From NCBI GenBank assembly GCA_015548865.1, contig JADMXW010000006.1, positions 186,001 to 250,000 on the forward strand: a stretch of DNA of 64,000 nt. The letters run 5' to 3'. Position numbers and translations under genes: made by a program. Shown here piece after piece: positions 26,824-35,029 of the stretch. The notes under the pieces are model-generated. The model was given only the letters and a program-made list of their open reading frames with translations. It did not search any database and was not told the origin of the DNA. Source of the stretch: Serratia marcescens (lineage in GTDB: Bacteria; Pseudomonadota; Gammaproteobacteria; Enterobacterales; Enterobacteriaceae). Position 1 is the stretch's first letter. Each line of letters opens with the position of its first letter.

Positions 26824-27705
26824 TTAGGTACGGTATTTTTCCACCAATGCTTTAGCAATAGCCTCCGTTTGTGCATCGGCGTTACCCTCGATGTCTGATG
26901 GGCGGAAATGCATCTGAAACGCGCTGATAGTTAACCGTGTTTCCTTATCCAACTCACCGTTTTGCGGGATTTTATCATAGCCATACTTAAGTAACGTTTT
27001 CTGGAGAGTCAGCACATCAGCAGGCGCATTGGGTTGCCGTCCAGCCAGATACTTGTTTATCGTTACCTCATCCGGCCAGGCACCGACACCCATTTCAGCA
27101 AACCGTTTCCAGGGAAACAGTTTTCCTGGGTCCTGTTTACGCAGAGGGGCAATGTCGCTGTGAGCAAGGACGTTATCCGGCGTGATGTTGTTACGCTTTA
27201 TAATGTCTTTAGTCAGAGCTGCAAGCGCCTTGATTTGCGTCTCATTGTAAGGATACCAGGTACGCACGCCAAGCATGTTATCGGTAAAACCGAGATTAAC
27301 AATCTCAATCCCGATGGAAGCGTCGTTGAGATTTACCCGGCCATTCCAAGTGCTGACACCGGCATGCCATGCCCGCTTATCCTCGGGCACCAGTTGTAAA
27401 ACCACAGGTTTGCCATTTCGCAGCGGCGGATTTTTCATCACCAGATAATGTGCACTAACCTGCTCTTGGGTCAGTACCTTCAACGAGCTCGCATCATCCA
27501 GCGCGGTATAGTGCAAAATCAAAAATCGAACACGTTCATTCTGACCTTTAGCTGGATAAGCGGTATCAACAATATAATCACCACGATCGACGAGCGTTGA
27601 GCGCGGTGTTGAACATCCCACCACAATTAATGCAAGTAGACTAACGATAAGCAATTTCAGTCCGAGCGGACGGGAGTATGTCGTCAAAAAAGAATTCAAT
27701 ATCAT
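26824..27705 (-). CDS. amiD: AmiD, lipoprotein N-acetylmuramoyl-L-alanine amidase
   Basis: Zinc amidase of the Amidase_2 (PGRP-like) fold that cuts the bond between MurNAc and L-Ala, including anhydro-muropeptides; anchored in the outer membrane. The lipobox LIVVGC places the lipidated Cys at residue 31. Zinc ligands are seen in LILHYTALD and LAHSDIAPLRKQDPG. A C-terminal peptidoglycan-binding domain (about residues 220-290: LTLQKTLLKYGYD, TISAFQMHFRP) follows. The start at 27705 has a near-perfect aaggaggtga site 8 bases upstream, which excludes 27741. Length is 293 residues, slightly longer than E. coli AmiD (276). It is probably co-transcribed with digH. Confidence 0.93.
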   Translation of the reverse strand: MILNSFLTTYSRPLGLKLLIVSLLALIVVGCSTPRSTLVDRGDYIVDTAYPAKGQNERVRFLILHYTALDDASSLKVLTQEQVSAHYLVMKNPPLRNGKPVVLQLVPEDKRAWHAGVSTWNGRVNLNDASIGIEIVNLGFTDNMLGVRTWYPYNETQIKALAALTKDIIKRNNITPDNVLAHSDIAPLRKQDPGKLFPWKRFAEMGVGAWPDEVTINKYLAGRQPNAPADVLTLQKTLLKYGYDKIPQNGELDKETRLTISAFQMHFRPSDIEGNADAQTEAIAKALVEKYRT

Positions 27706-27943
27706 AGAAAAATTCACCTCCTTGATGATAATTAACAGCAATAAAAATCACGATAAGAAAATAAATACGTGTTTTATTCTGACAATAATTACTCGCTTGC
27801 TATTAAATCATCGTTAAACCGTTGCACAATTTGCACGTTTTATCGCATTGTTAATAATTAAGACTATAACAAACCACGGATTAAAGTGACATTGTCACAA
27901 TGCAGGTAAGATATTAGGAGCTGAACGTTTCTAAAAACTGGAC

Positions 27944-27972
27944 ATAAAAAACGGGGGCCGTCAGGCCCCCGT
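27944..27972 (-). terminator. Strong intrinsic terminator of the MFS gene
   Basis: On the minus strand ACGGGGGCC-TGAC-GGCCCCCGT forms a 9-bp GC-rich stem followed by TTTTTTAT, 19 bases after the transporter stop. This is a textbook rho-independent terminator. Confidence 0.9.
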
Positions 27973-27990
27973 TGTTAGCTTTGTGGATCA

Positions 27991-29214
27991 CTACAACGCA
28001 CGCTGCCGAGTTTCCTTACCTAACAGCATGATAGCAAAGACAGCAAACAGTATCGCCAGACTGAACAAGGTAAAAATACCGCCGATGGGCACCGCGCCAG
28101 CCACCATGACACCAACCAACAACGGTCCAAGAATCCCGCCAATGCGGCCGACAGCGGCCGCCATTCCCGCACCGGTGGCACGAATAGATGTCGCATATTG
28201 CTCTGGGGTATAGGCATAAAGCGCCCCCCAAGCCCCGAGATTGAAAAAGGAGAGCAGAGAACCGGACAGCAACAGTTGTGGTGCCGTGGTGGCTACACCA
28301 AAGAAATAGGCGCTAATCAGCGTTCCCAGCAGATAAACTACCAGCACCACCTTTCTTCCCGCTCGCTCAATCAACCAGGCCACGGTGAAATAGCCGGGTA
28401 ATTGCGCCAGTGTCATCACCAGCACATAGCCAAAACTTTTCACCATATCAAAGCCTTTGAGCATCATGACGCTCGGAAGCCATAAAAACATGCCGTAATA
28501 AGAAAACACCACGCAAAACCAGACAATCCATAGCATGACACTGGCACGCCGCTGCTCTGGAGCCCATAGCGCGGCAATTTTGTGGCGGAACGCACTTTTT
28601 TTCTCTTTTTGGCTCAGTTGCAAATAGTGTGGCGAATCCGGCAAACGAAAACGCAGATACAAAGCATAAAAAGCAGGCAGCGCACACAGGATCATAGCAC
28701 CGCGCCAACCAACGCTTGGCAACGGAATAAGAAAATAAGCAATCAACGCCGCCAGCAACCACCCTACCGCCCAAAAGCTTTCGAGTAAGACGACCACTCG
28801 CCCACGAACCTCAGGGGCAACGCTCTCACTGACCAGCGTCGACGCCACCGGAAGCTCCCCCCCTAGCCCCATACCAATAAAGAAACGCAGCACCAAAAGG
28901 CTTCCGAGTCCCCAGGCAAATGCGCTTAACCCACTGGCGATGCTAAACATCAACAGCGTGACCATAAACGCAGATTTTCGCCCTTTGCGATCGGCATAGA
29001 GTCCGAAAACAAATGCCCCAACGGCCATCCCGATAGAATTAACGCTACCGATAAGCCCCAACTGAGCAGCAGTCAGCCCCCACTCCACCTTCAACGCTGC
29101 CAGAACAAAGGACAACAGCCCGACATCCATGGCATCAAACAACCAACCTGTACCACAGATTAGCAACAACTTATTACTGGATAACGCACCCTGTCTTACC
29201 TGAGATAAAATCAT
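27991..29214 (-). CDS. Major facilitator superfamily transporter (NiaP/AAHS-like)
   Basis: Twelve-helix inner-membrane proton-coupled carrier, 407 residues. MFS signatures are present in both halves: FGLYADRKGRKSAF after helix 2 and WLIERAGRKVVLVVY in the second half, plus GMGLGGELPVASTLVSE in helix 4, which is typical of the sugar/aromatic-acid:H+ symporter group. The start WLFDAMDVGLLSF is like those of NiaP (niacin) and benzoate/aromatic-acid carriers. The substrate is not determinable from this window, as no catabolic gene is adjacent. It is monocistronic and divergent from the metallo-beta-lactamase-fold gene. Confidence 0.82.
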   Translation of the reverse strand: MILSQVRQGALSSNKLLLICGTGWLFDAMDVGLLSFVLAALKVEWGLTAAQLGLIGSVNSIGMAVGAFVFGLYADRKGRKSAFMVTLLMFSIASGLSAFAWGLGSLLVLRFFIGMGLGGELPVASTLVSESVAPEVRGRVVVLLESFWAVGWLLAALIAYFLIPLPSVGWRGAMILCALPAFYALYLRFRLPDSPHYLQLSQKEKKSAFRHKIAALWAPEQRRASVMLWIVWFCVVFSYYGMFLWLPSVMMLKGFDMVKSFGYVLVMTLAQLPGYFTVAWLIERAGRKVVLVVYLLGTLISAYFFGVATTAPQLLLSGSLLSFFNLGAWGALYAYTPEQYATSIRATGAGMAAAVGRIGGILGPLLVGVMVAGAVPIGGIFTLFSLAILFAVFAIMLLGKETRQRAL

Positions 29215-29329
29215 GATATTGTTATGTCATCGTTAATCACGGTTTGTTTAGCATACTAAACACACGTAACGCTGTCATGTAGAGTTTTTATCCTGACAGC
29301 ACAATTTATCCTTCACGCGGAATGACACC

Positions 29330-30433
29330 ATGAGCGACAAGGCGATCTCGAACGCCGCACCTCCCCACTATTCTTCAGCAAATCAGCGCTTTTACAATGT
29401 GCGTCCCAGCGTTTATCTGCACATGGGGTGGCGTGAACGACTTTCCGTACTTAGACGATTGTTGTTTACTGCACGATCCCGCATGCCGGAACAGCCTTTG
29501 CCGGAAGTTATGCCCAATTGGAGAGCGTTTCTTAAACCTGACAATAAAACGCGCTTTATCTGGTTTGGTCATTCAAGTCTGTTGCTTAACATGGCTGGCT
29601 GTACGCTGCTGATCGACCCGGTATTTTCCGCTTCCGCTGCACCATTCCCCTTTCGTATTAAACGTTTTCAACCGCCCGTTGTGCCCATGGAAGCGCTGCC
29701 TGCCATTGACCTTATCGTGCTTTCACATAACCATTACGATCACTTGGACCGAGAAACCATTGGTTTTTTTCGCGACAAGAAAACCCTTTTTGTTACTCCG
29801 CTGGGTATGGGAGAAACGCTGCGTAAATGGGGAATTGCCTCGGAACGTATTACTGAGCGGGATTGGTATGAGGATTACACTTGGAAGACACTGAGGCTAA
29901 CCGCCGCACCTGCGCGCCATGCCTCAGGGCGTACGCCCTTCGATCATAATAAATCACTCTGGTGTTCTTGGGTGTTGCAAAGCGCTCAGGAAACAGTGTA
30001 CTACAGCGGTGACTCCGCCTATGACGACCACTTCGCAGCCATCAGGGAACGGTTTGGTCCTATTGATCTCGCTTTTGTCGAGAATGGGCAATACAACCGG
30101 CGTTGGCCCGATTCCCACATGACACCAGAACAAACCATCCAGGCGGTACTCGATCTGGCACCACGCACATTTGTGCCTATCCACTGGGGAATGTTTACCT
30201 TGTCACTGCACCATTGGACAGAGCCGGTACAGCGCAGCCACTCATTGGCCCTACAAAAAGGTATCCAGATCCTTTCCCCTCGCTTGGGTGAAGTGGTGGA
30301 TAGCCACTCGGTATCGCCTTTACCGCTGTGGTGGATGCCGTTCGCACAGATGAAAAGTATCTCGGCGAAAAGCGCAGTCCCGATACCACACTCATCATCA
30401 GACGCTACATGCTCAGAAAACGACAGATCATAG
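29330..30433 (+). CDS. Metallo-beta-lactamase-fold hydrolase (NAPE-PLD / RomA-like)
   Basis: Predicted zinc hydrolase, 367 residues. The metal motif HNHYDHLD is at residues 133-140. Other ligands are seen in APARHASGR (His), YYSGDSAYDD (Asp) and PIHWGMF (His). The pattern IWFGHSSLLLNM upstream and the large C-terminal part match the NAPE-phospholipase D-like / RomA branch, in which bacterial members have unknown physiological substrates (phosphodiesters are likely). There is no signal peptide, so it is probably cytoplasmic or loosely membrane-associated. The last ~40 residues are Ser-rich and probably disordered. Confidence 0.82.
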   Translation: MSDKAISNAAPPHYSSANQRFYNVRPSVYLHMGWRERLSVLRRLLFTARSRMPEQPLPEVMPNWRAFLKPDNKTRFIWFGHSSLLLNMAGCTLLIDPVFSASAAPFPFRIKRFQPPVVPMEALPAIDLIVLSHNHYDHLDRETIGFFRDKKTLFVTPLGMGETLRKWGIASERITERDWYEDYTWKTLRLTAAPARHASGRTPFDHNKSLWCSWVLQSAQETVYYSGDSAYDDHFAAIRERFGPIDLAFVENGQYNRRWPDSHMTPEQTIQAVLDLAPRTFVPIHWGMFTLSLHHWTEPVQRSHSLALQKGIQILSPRLGEVVDSHSVSPLPLWWMPFAQMKSISAKSAVPIPHSSSDATCSENDRS

Positions 30434-30521
30434 AGATAAAAGCGACCTCAACGTGCGACTCAACTTCAGAAACGGCGTTGATAGGTCAAATATTTAGCGG
30501 TTTTGTCGTTTCTTTATGCGT

Positions 30522-30548
30522 TTGACATTGCCATTTCAGGTTTAAAAT
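30522..30548 (+). promoter_or_regulatory. Possible sigma-70 promoter for srfABC
   Basis: TTGACA (30522-30527) and TAAAAT (30543-30548) are good hexamers, but the 15-base spacer is short. An alternative -10, TATAGT, begins near 30555. No convincing FliA promoter is present here, although srfABC is reported to be flagella-linked in Salmonella. Confidence 0.35.
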
Positions 30549-30612
30549 ACATTTTATAGTAGACTGATGCGCGATTTCAGATTTTAACCATCCATTTGAT
30601 AAGGTCTTTTTC

Positions 30613-32037
30613 TTGGCAAAATCATTACTACGCAGCGGAAGTTTGGTCGATTTTTTTGCGTTGGGCGAAAATGGGCAGCCAGTTTATGCATCGGCACTTC
30701 AGTTGCGGGAAACCCTACGTTTACGACGACAACAAGAGATCGCAGATTGCCTGGCCATTCCCCAGCCTAATGAAACGGGCGATCGTCTTGACTGGTATGC
30801 TCCCAGCGAAGGAAAAGTAACCTCATGGATGGCTGCGGGCGAAGCAGAACGGGATGCGGCGCTGGAGACATTGCAAACATGCCTGACAACCGTGGCTGCG
30901 TTGAGTGAACGCGCGCTCGCGTCAGAAAACGCCGCATTGCAACGCTTCGGCGCTCTGCTTGCCAAAGCATTCCAATTTCCAGCAGCAAATTACGTTTATC
31001 TGGTTGATGGCCGACCAGTGATCACTTTTTGGGGCTTCGTTAATCTCGATCAAAAGCCCCGGACTGACGCATTAGAATGCCTGCGTGAAGCCTTACCCGC
31101 TATCACAGTACAACCGCTGGTCGAGCCCCCCGTTGCTCCGCTTATCTCCCAGCCGAATGCAGCCGCTGCCTATGCGGAAACATCTTCGTTACCGGTTGAA
31201 CCGGAAAATGAACCAGAAATGGCCCCCAAGGCGGCAATCCCGGCAATGCCATCTGCCGTTCCGGGAAAATCAGTATTGCGCCGCTGGTGGTGGGTAGCCC
31301 CAGGTGTGGCATTAGCCGGGGCGCTGGTCTGGCAATTCCGTGGCGGTATACCTGCCGCGCCAGCAACATCGACGCCGGTTGTTGCACATACGCCAGAAAA
31401 ACGCGTGTTGCCAGCAACAGAAAAACCTAAAGAAGCTGACATCATTGCACAAAACGCCACACCGATCGCGCCGCCGACCGTTGCTGAGCAAGCGCCGACC
31501 ACGGTAGAAAAAACACCGATCGCGCCGCCCCCAGAAAAAGTGCCTGAAACACAGCAACCGGTTGTCGCTCACAGCCCCGCTCCAGCACCGAGCGCACCGC
31601 CGGTTGAAAATGTCGTAGCGGAAGCCAAACCCGAAGAGAGTAAGCCTGTCGATAAAAATGCACTGGTGATGCCAGCACTGGCGGTCAAACTGGGTAAAAC
31701 CGACTTTCTTAATGGAAACTGGCGCGTCACCGCCGACACGAAAACACCCACAATCGGTAAACCTGCCAGCTTGCGTTATCAATTGAAAGATGGCCAAGGC
31801 ACGGTGCGCCTCACTCACGGTGATGGCGTCACTTGCCGTGCTAACGTCAATGCCGGATTAATGCAATCAGGCAACCTGATTATTAACAGCCGAGTCAAAG
31901 CGCGCTGTAGTGATGGTTCTCGTTATCAAATGCCTGAAGTTGTCTGTACCCAAGGGGCCAGTGGCCCGGCTGAGTGCTCAGGCCGTTACGACGACAATAA
32001 CGAGATACCTTTGACTTTCAAGCGTGAGAGCGAATAA
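30613..32037 (+). CDS. srfA: SrfA, membrane-anchored putative virulence factor
   Basis: First gene of srfABC. The start is TTG at 30613, the codon that gives the conserved MAKSLLRSGSLVDFFALG beginning; an aagg site is about 9 bases upstream. The 474-residue protein has a soluble N-terminal domain (about 1-170), then a linker and a single membrane helix (about 225-245, VAPGVALAGALVWQF). A long Pro/Ala/Glu-rich stretch (about 250-345) and a compact C-terminal domain containing cysteines (DGVTCRANVNAG, VVCTQGASGPAECSG) follow. The layout suggests a cytoplasmic N-terminus joined by a proline-rich spacer to a periplasmic domain. The biochemical function is unknown. srfB follows after 4 bases. Confidence 0.85.
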   Translation: MAKSLLRSGSLVDFFALGENGQPVYASALQLRETLRLRRQQEIADCLAIPQPNETGDRLDWYAPSEGKVTSWMAAGEAERDAALETLQTCLTTVAALSERALASENAALQRFGALLAKAFQFPAANYVYLVDGRPVITFWGFVNLDQKPRTDALECLREALPAITVQPLVEPPVAPLISQPNAAAAYAETSSLPVEPENEPEMAPKAAIPAMPSAVPGKSVLRRWWWVAPGVALAGALVWQFRGGIPAAPATSTPVVAHTPEKRVLPATEKPKEADIIAQNATPIAPPTVAEQAPTTVEKTPIAPPPEKVPETQQPVVAHSPAPAPSAPPVENVVAEAKPEESKPVDKNALVMPALAVKLGKTDFLNGNWRVTADTKTPTIGKPASLRYQLKDGQGTVRLTHGDGVTCRANVNAGLMQSGNLIINSRVKARCSDGSRYQMPEVVCTQGASGPAECSGRYDDNNEIPLTFKRESE

Positions 32038-32041
32038 CCCT

Positions 32042-35029
32042 ATGCTGGCCACGATTACAGACTATAAACAAAAGATCACTCTCATCCAGGACAGCGGTCT
32101 GCAATTTTTGGATTTTGCGCTTAAACCGGCTATCGATGTGCAAGGCCCTGGCAAGTTTGTTCGCAAAACGGCTAATGGCCCGTTGCTACGTCTGATCCTT
32201 AACGAGGAGAACGGCAAGTATCTCCTACCTGCGCCTATGGGAACAGCACCAGAAGTGGTTCGCCCTGAATCCAGCTTCTCGCTGGGCGAGTCGCTGCTGC
32301 TGTTGAGTAATGTCTGGCTACCATTACCCTTTTTGCGTTTTAACCCGCCGCGTACCTTTATCGGCGGTCCGGATAACTGGGCACGCGTGAAGGTAGTTAC
32401 ACTGCCAAGACCGGATCAAGATGGTAATACCCACCGTATCTGTATCGTTTTTGATACCAAGGTCTACCCAGACGGTGAGGCAAATGAACTGCTCGCGCCG
32501 ACCGAAAGTGATATCACCGCAGGGCTGAAATTCACGCTAGCCTACCACAGTGAAGAACTGGGTGAATTCCTTGATTTGACCTGGGTGGATGGTTGGTTGC
32601 GTGAAGTGTTCACCCAACATGCGACAGAACGTGAGCAGCGAAGCGAAGCCGATCAGCGCACCGCGTTGCGTGGTTTTGAGTATCAGGCACACTATTTGAA
32701 TCTGCTTGATATGCTTGGCAAACAGTTAAGAATACCGGAAATCACACTGGTTGCGGGCACAAGGCAAGAGCCAGATATTGCCGTTGATCTTATCCTGGAC
32801 GTTGGCAACTCACACACTTGCGGCATTCTGGTCGAAGATCATCCCGAAGCGCACAATGGCCTGAGTCAGAGCTACGAGCTGCAATTGCGCGATCTGGAAC
32901 AGCCTCACCAAATTTACAATGAGATGTTTGAAAGTCGTATCGAATTTGCACAAGCGCAGTTTGGCAAGCCCAATTTTTCTGTGGAAAGTGGCCGCGAAGA
33001 CGCCTTTCTGTGGCCTTCGATTGTGCGTGTCGGGCGAGAAGCAAGCCGCTTGGCGCTGGCACGACTTGGTACTGAAGGAGCTAGCGGCCTTTCCAGCCCA
33101 CGTCGCTATCTGTGGGATGAAGAGAGTTACGCGCCCGGCTGGCGTTTCAGTAAGACCATCGGTAATGCTGCGCTAGAACCTCACGCGATCGCCGCGCCTT
33201 TCACGCATCTGATGAATGATGAAGGGCAACCTCTGTTTACTATTCCCTTTGACGAGCGCCTCCCAGTCTTTTCTGCACAATATAGCCGAAGTTCGCTCAT
33301 GACACTGATGCTGTGCGAACTGCTGGCACAAGCGCTAAGCCAAATGAACAGTGCGGCGCAACGTGCGAAAATGATGAATGACAACGCACCACGCCGTCTG
33401 CGTAACATCATTTTGACACTCCCTTCTGCCATGCCGAAGCCCGAGCGCGAAATTTTTCGTCGTCGCATGCAAGAAGCCATTGGTCTGGTCTGGAAAGCGA
33501 TGGGATGGCATCCGACTGATGATGGATTCACGACGGAACAAGAGAAGGCAGCAAGCCGCTTCCGTGTTCCTGAAGTACAAATGGAATGGGATGAAGCCAC
33601 CTGCGGCCAGATGGTTTATCTCTACAACGAAAGCCAAGTGAATTTTGGTGGTAACACCAAAGCATTTTTCGCGAGTCAAGCGCGACCAGACAGGGTGCGC
33701 GATGCAGACGAAAAGCCGGGGCAAACCTTACGCGTCGCCTCCATTGATATCGGCGGCGGTACCACCGATCTTGCCGTGACGCAATACACGCTGGATGACA
33801 GCATCGGCAGTAACGTGAAGATTAGCCCGTTGCTGATGTTCCGCGAAGGTTTCAAAGTGGCTGGCGACGATATCTTGCTGGATATGATCCAACTCTATGT
33901 ACTGCCCGCACTGCACGCCTCCCTGAAAAAAGCCGGGATAGTTAATCCAGACAGCGTGATGGATAAGCTGTTTGGTAACGCCGGCAGAATGGATGGCCAA
34001 TCCGCTCTGCGCCAACAGTCCACTCTGCAAATTCTGATGCCGATTGGACGCGCAATTCTGGAGTCTTATGAAGGGTTCGATCCGCTCGACATGAGCGCCG
34101 AATTGGAAGCCACTTTCGGTGAACTGCTGCCACATCGCCCAACTAACAAGGTACTAGAGTATCTGAACGGCGAAATTCAGCGTGAACAACCCGCTGAAAC
34201 ACCCGCATTCGACATCCTGCACACACCGCTGATCGTCCGGTTAAGTAAATTGCATGGCGAATTTTTGTCAAACCGTATCAGCATTACGCAAAATCTGCGC
34301 TCATTGTGTGAAGTGGTCGCGCTCTATGATTGTGATGTGCTGTTGCTAACAGGACGCCCGTCCCGCTTCCCAGGCGTTCAGGCGCTGTTCCGTTACCTTC
34401 AACCGTTGCCCATCAGTCGTATTGTGTCGCTGGATGGCTATCACACCAGTGACTGGTATCCCTTCAATAAATTTGGTCGTATTGAGAACCCGAAATCCAC
34501 TGCGGCTGTGGGTGCTATGCTTTGCTTGCTGGCGCTGGATTTACGATTACCGGGTTTTTATTTCAAAGCAGGCGATTTTGAACCCTATTCGACCATACGC
34601 TATTTCGGCATGATCGATGCAAACCAGCAGCTAACACAAGACAACCTCTATTACAGCGACATTGATCTGGATGACGCCGATTTCGAATTGGATAAACACG
34701 GCTACTTTTCTGTGCGTGGGGGTATTGGGCTGGGTTTCCGTCAGTTGGATAACGAACGTTGGCCCGCCACACCGCTCTATACGCTGACCATTACCGATCA
34801 ACCGTTAGCACGCAAACTCGCGGGGGACAGCGTATTGCATTTGCGTCTGGCAGTAACACGCGAAGCGGGGCAAACCACGCCTGAACGTTTCGACATTGCC
34901 GACGCCACTCTGCAAGATGGCAGTCGGGTTCCTCTTCATTATTTGCGGCTGCGGCTTAATACGCTGGCTGACAGCGCTTCCGGCGCCACACACTACTGGA
35001 TCGACAGCGGGAGCGTATTCATTAAATGA
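32042..35029 (+). CDS. srfB: SrfB, large actin/Hsp70-like ATPase-fold protein
   Basis: Putative virulence factor of 995 residues. Two glycine-rich phosphate-binding signatures of the actin/Hsp70/sugar-kinase fold are visible: ILDVGNSHTCG (251-261, phosphate 1) and SIDIGGGTTDLAV (567-579, phosphate 2). A later LLLTGRPSRFPG is in the place of the adenosine-binding segment. This is seen in the sequence; the ATPase activity is inferred. The ATG at 32042 is preferred over the GTG at 32024 because a gagag site precedes it and family members begin MLA. It overlaps srfC by 4 bases (ATGA) and follows srfA by 4 bases, so the three subunits are probably made in fixed ratio. Confidence 0.88.
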   Translation: MLATITDYKQKITLIQDSGLQFLDFALKPAIDVQGPGKFVRKTANGPLLRLILNEENGKYLLPAPMGTAPEVVRPESSFSLGESLLLLSNVWLPLPFLRFNPPRTFIGGPDNWARVKVVTLPRPDQDGNTHRICIVFDTKVYPDGEANELLAPTESDITAGLKFTLAYHSEELGEFLDLTWVDGWLREVFTQHATEREQRSEADQRTALRGFEYQAHYLNLLDMLGKQLRIPEITLVAGTRQEPDIAVDLILDVGNSHTCGILVEDHPEAHNGLSQSYELQLRDLEQPHQIYNEMFESRIEFAQAQFGKPNFSVESGREDAFLWPSIVRVGREASRLALARLGTEGASGLSSPRRYLWDEESYAPGWRFSKTIGNAALEPHAIAAPFTHLMNDEGQPLFTIPFDERLPVFSAQYSRSSLMTLMLCELLAQALSQMNSAAQRAKMMNDNAPRRLRNIILTLPSAMPKPEREIFRRRMQEAIGLVWKAMGWHPTDDGFTTEQEKAASRFRVPEVQMEWDEATCGQMVYLYNESQVNFGGNTKAFFASQARPDRVRDADEKPGQTLRVASIDIGGGTTDLAVTQYTLDDSIGSNVKISPLLMFREGFKVAGDDILLDMIQLYVLPALHASLKKAGIVNPDSVMDKLFGNAGRMDGQSALRQQSTLQILMPIGRAILESYEGFDPLDMSAELEATFGELLPHRPTNKVLEYLNGEIQREQPAETPAFDILHTPLIVRLSKLHGEFLSNRISITQNLRSLCEVVALYDCDVLLLTGRPSRFPGVQALFRYLQPLPISRIVSLDGYHTSDWYPFNKFGRIENPKSTAAVGAMLCLLALDLRLPGFYFKAGDFEPYSTIRYFGMIDANQQLTQDNLYYSDIDLDDADFELDKHGYFSVRGGIGLGFRQLDNERWPATPLYTLTITDQPLARKLAGDSVLHLRLAVTREAGQTTPERFDIADATLQDGSRVPLHYLRLRLNTLADSASGATHYWIDSGSVFIK

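Noticed and set aside
30541-30572. A FliA-type promoter upstream of srfA
   Set aside because: TAAAATAC is present, but the downstream half matches the GCCGATAA consensus at no more than half the bases at any sensible spacing.
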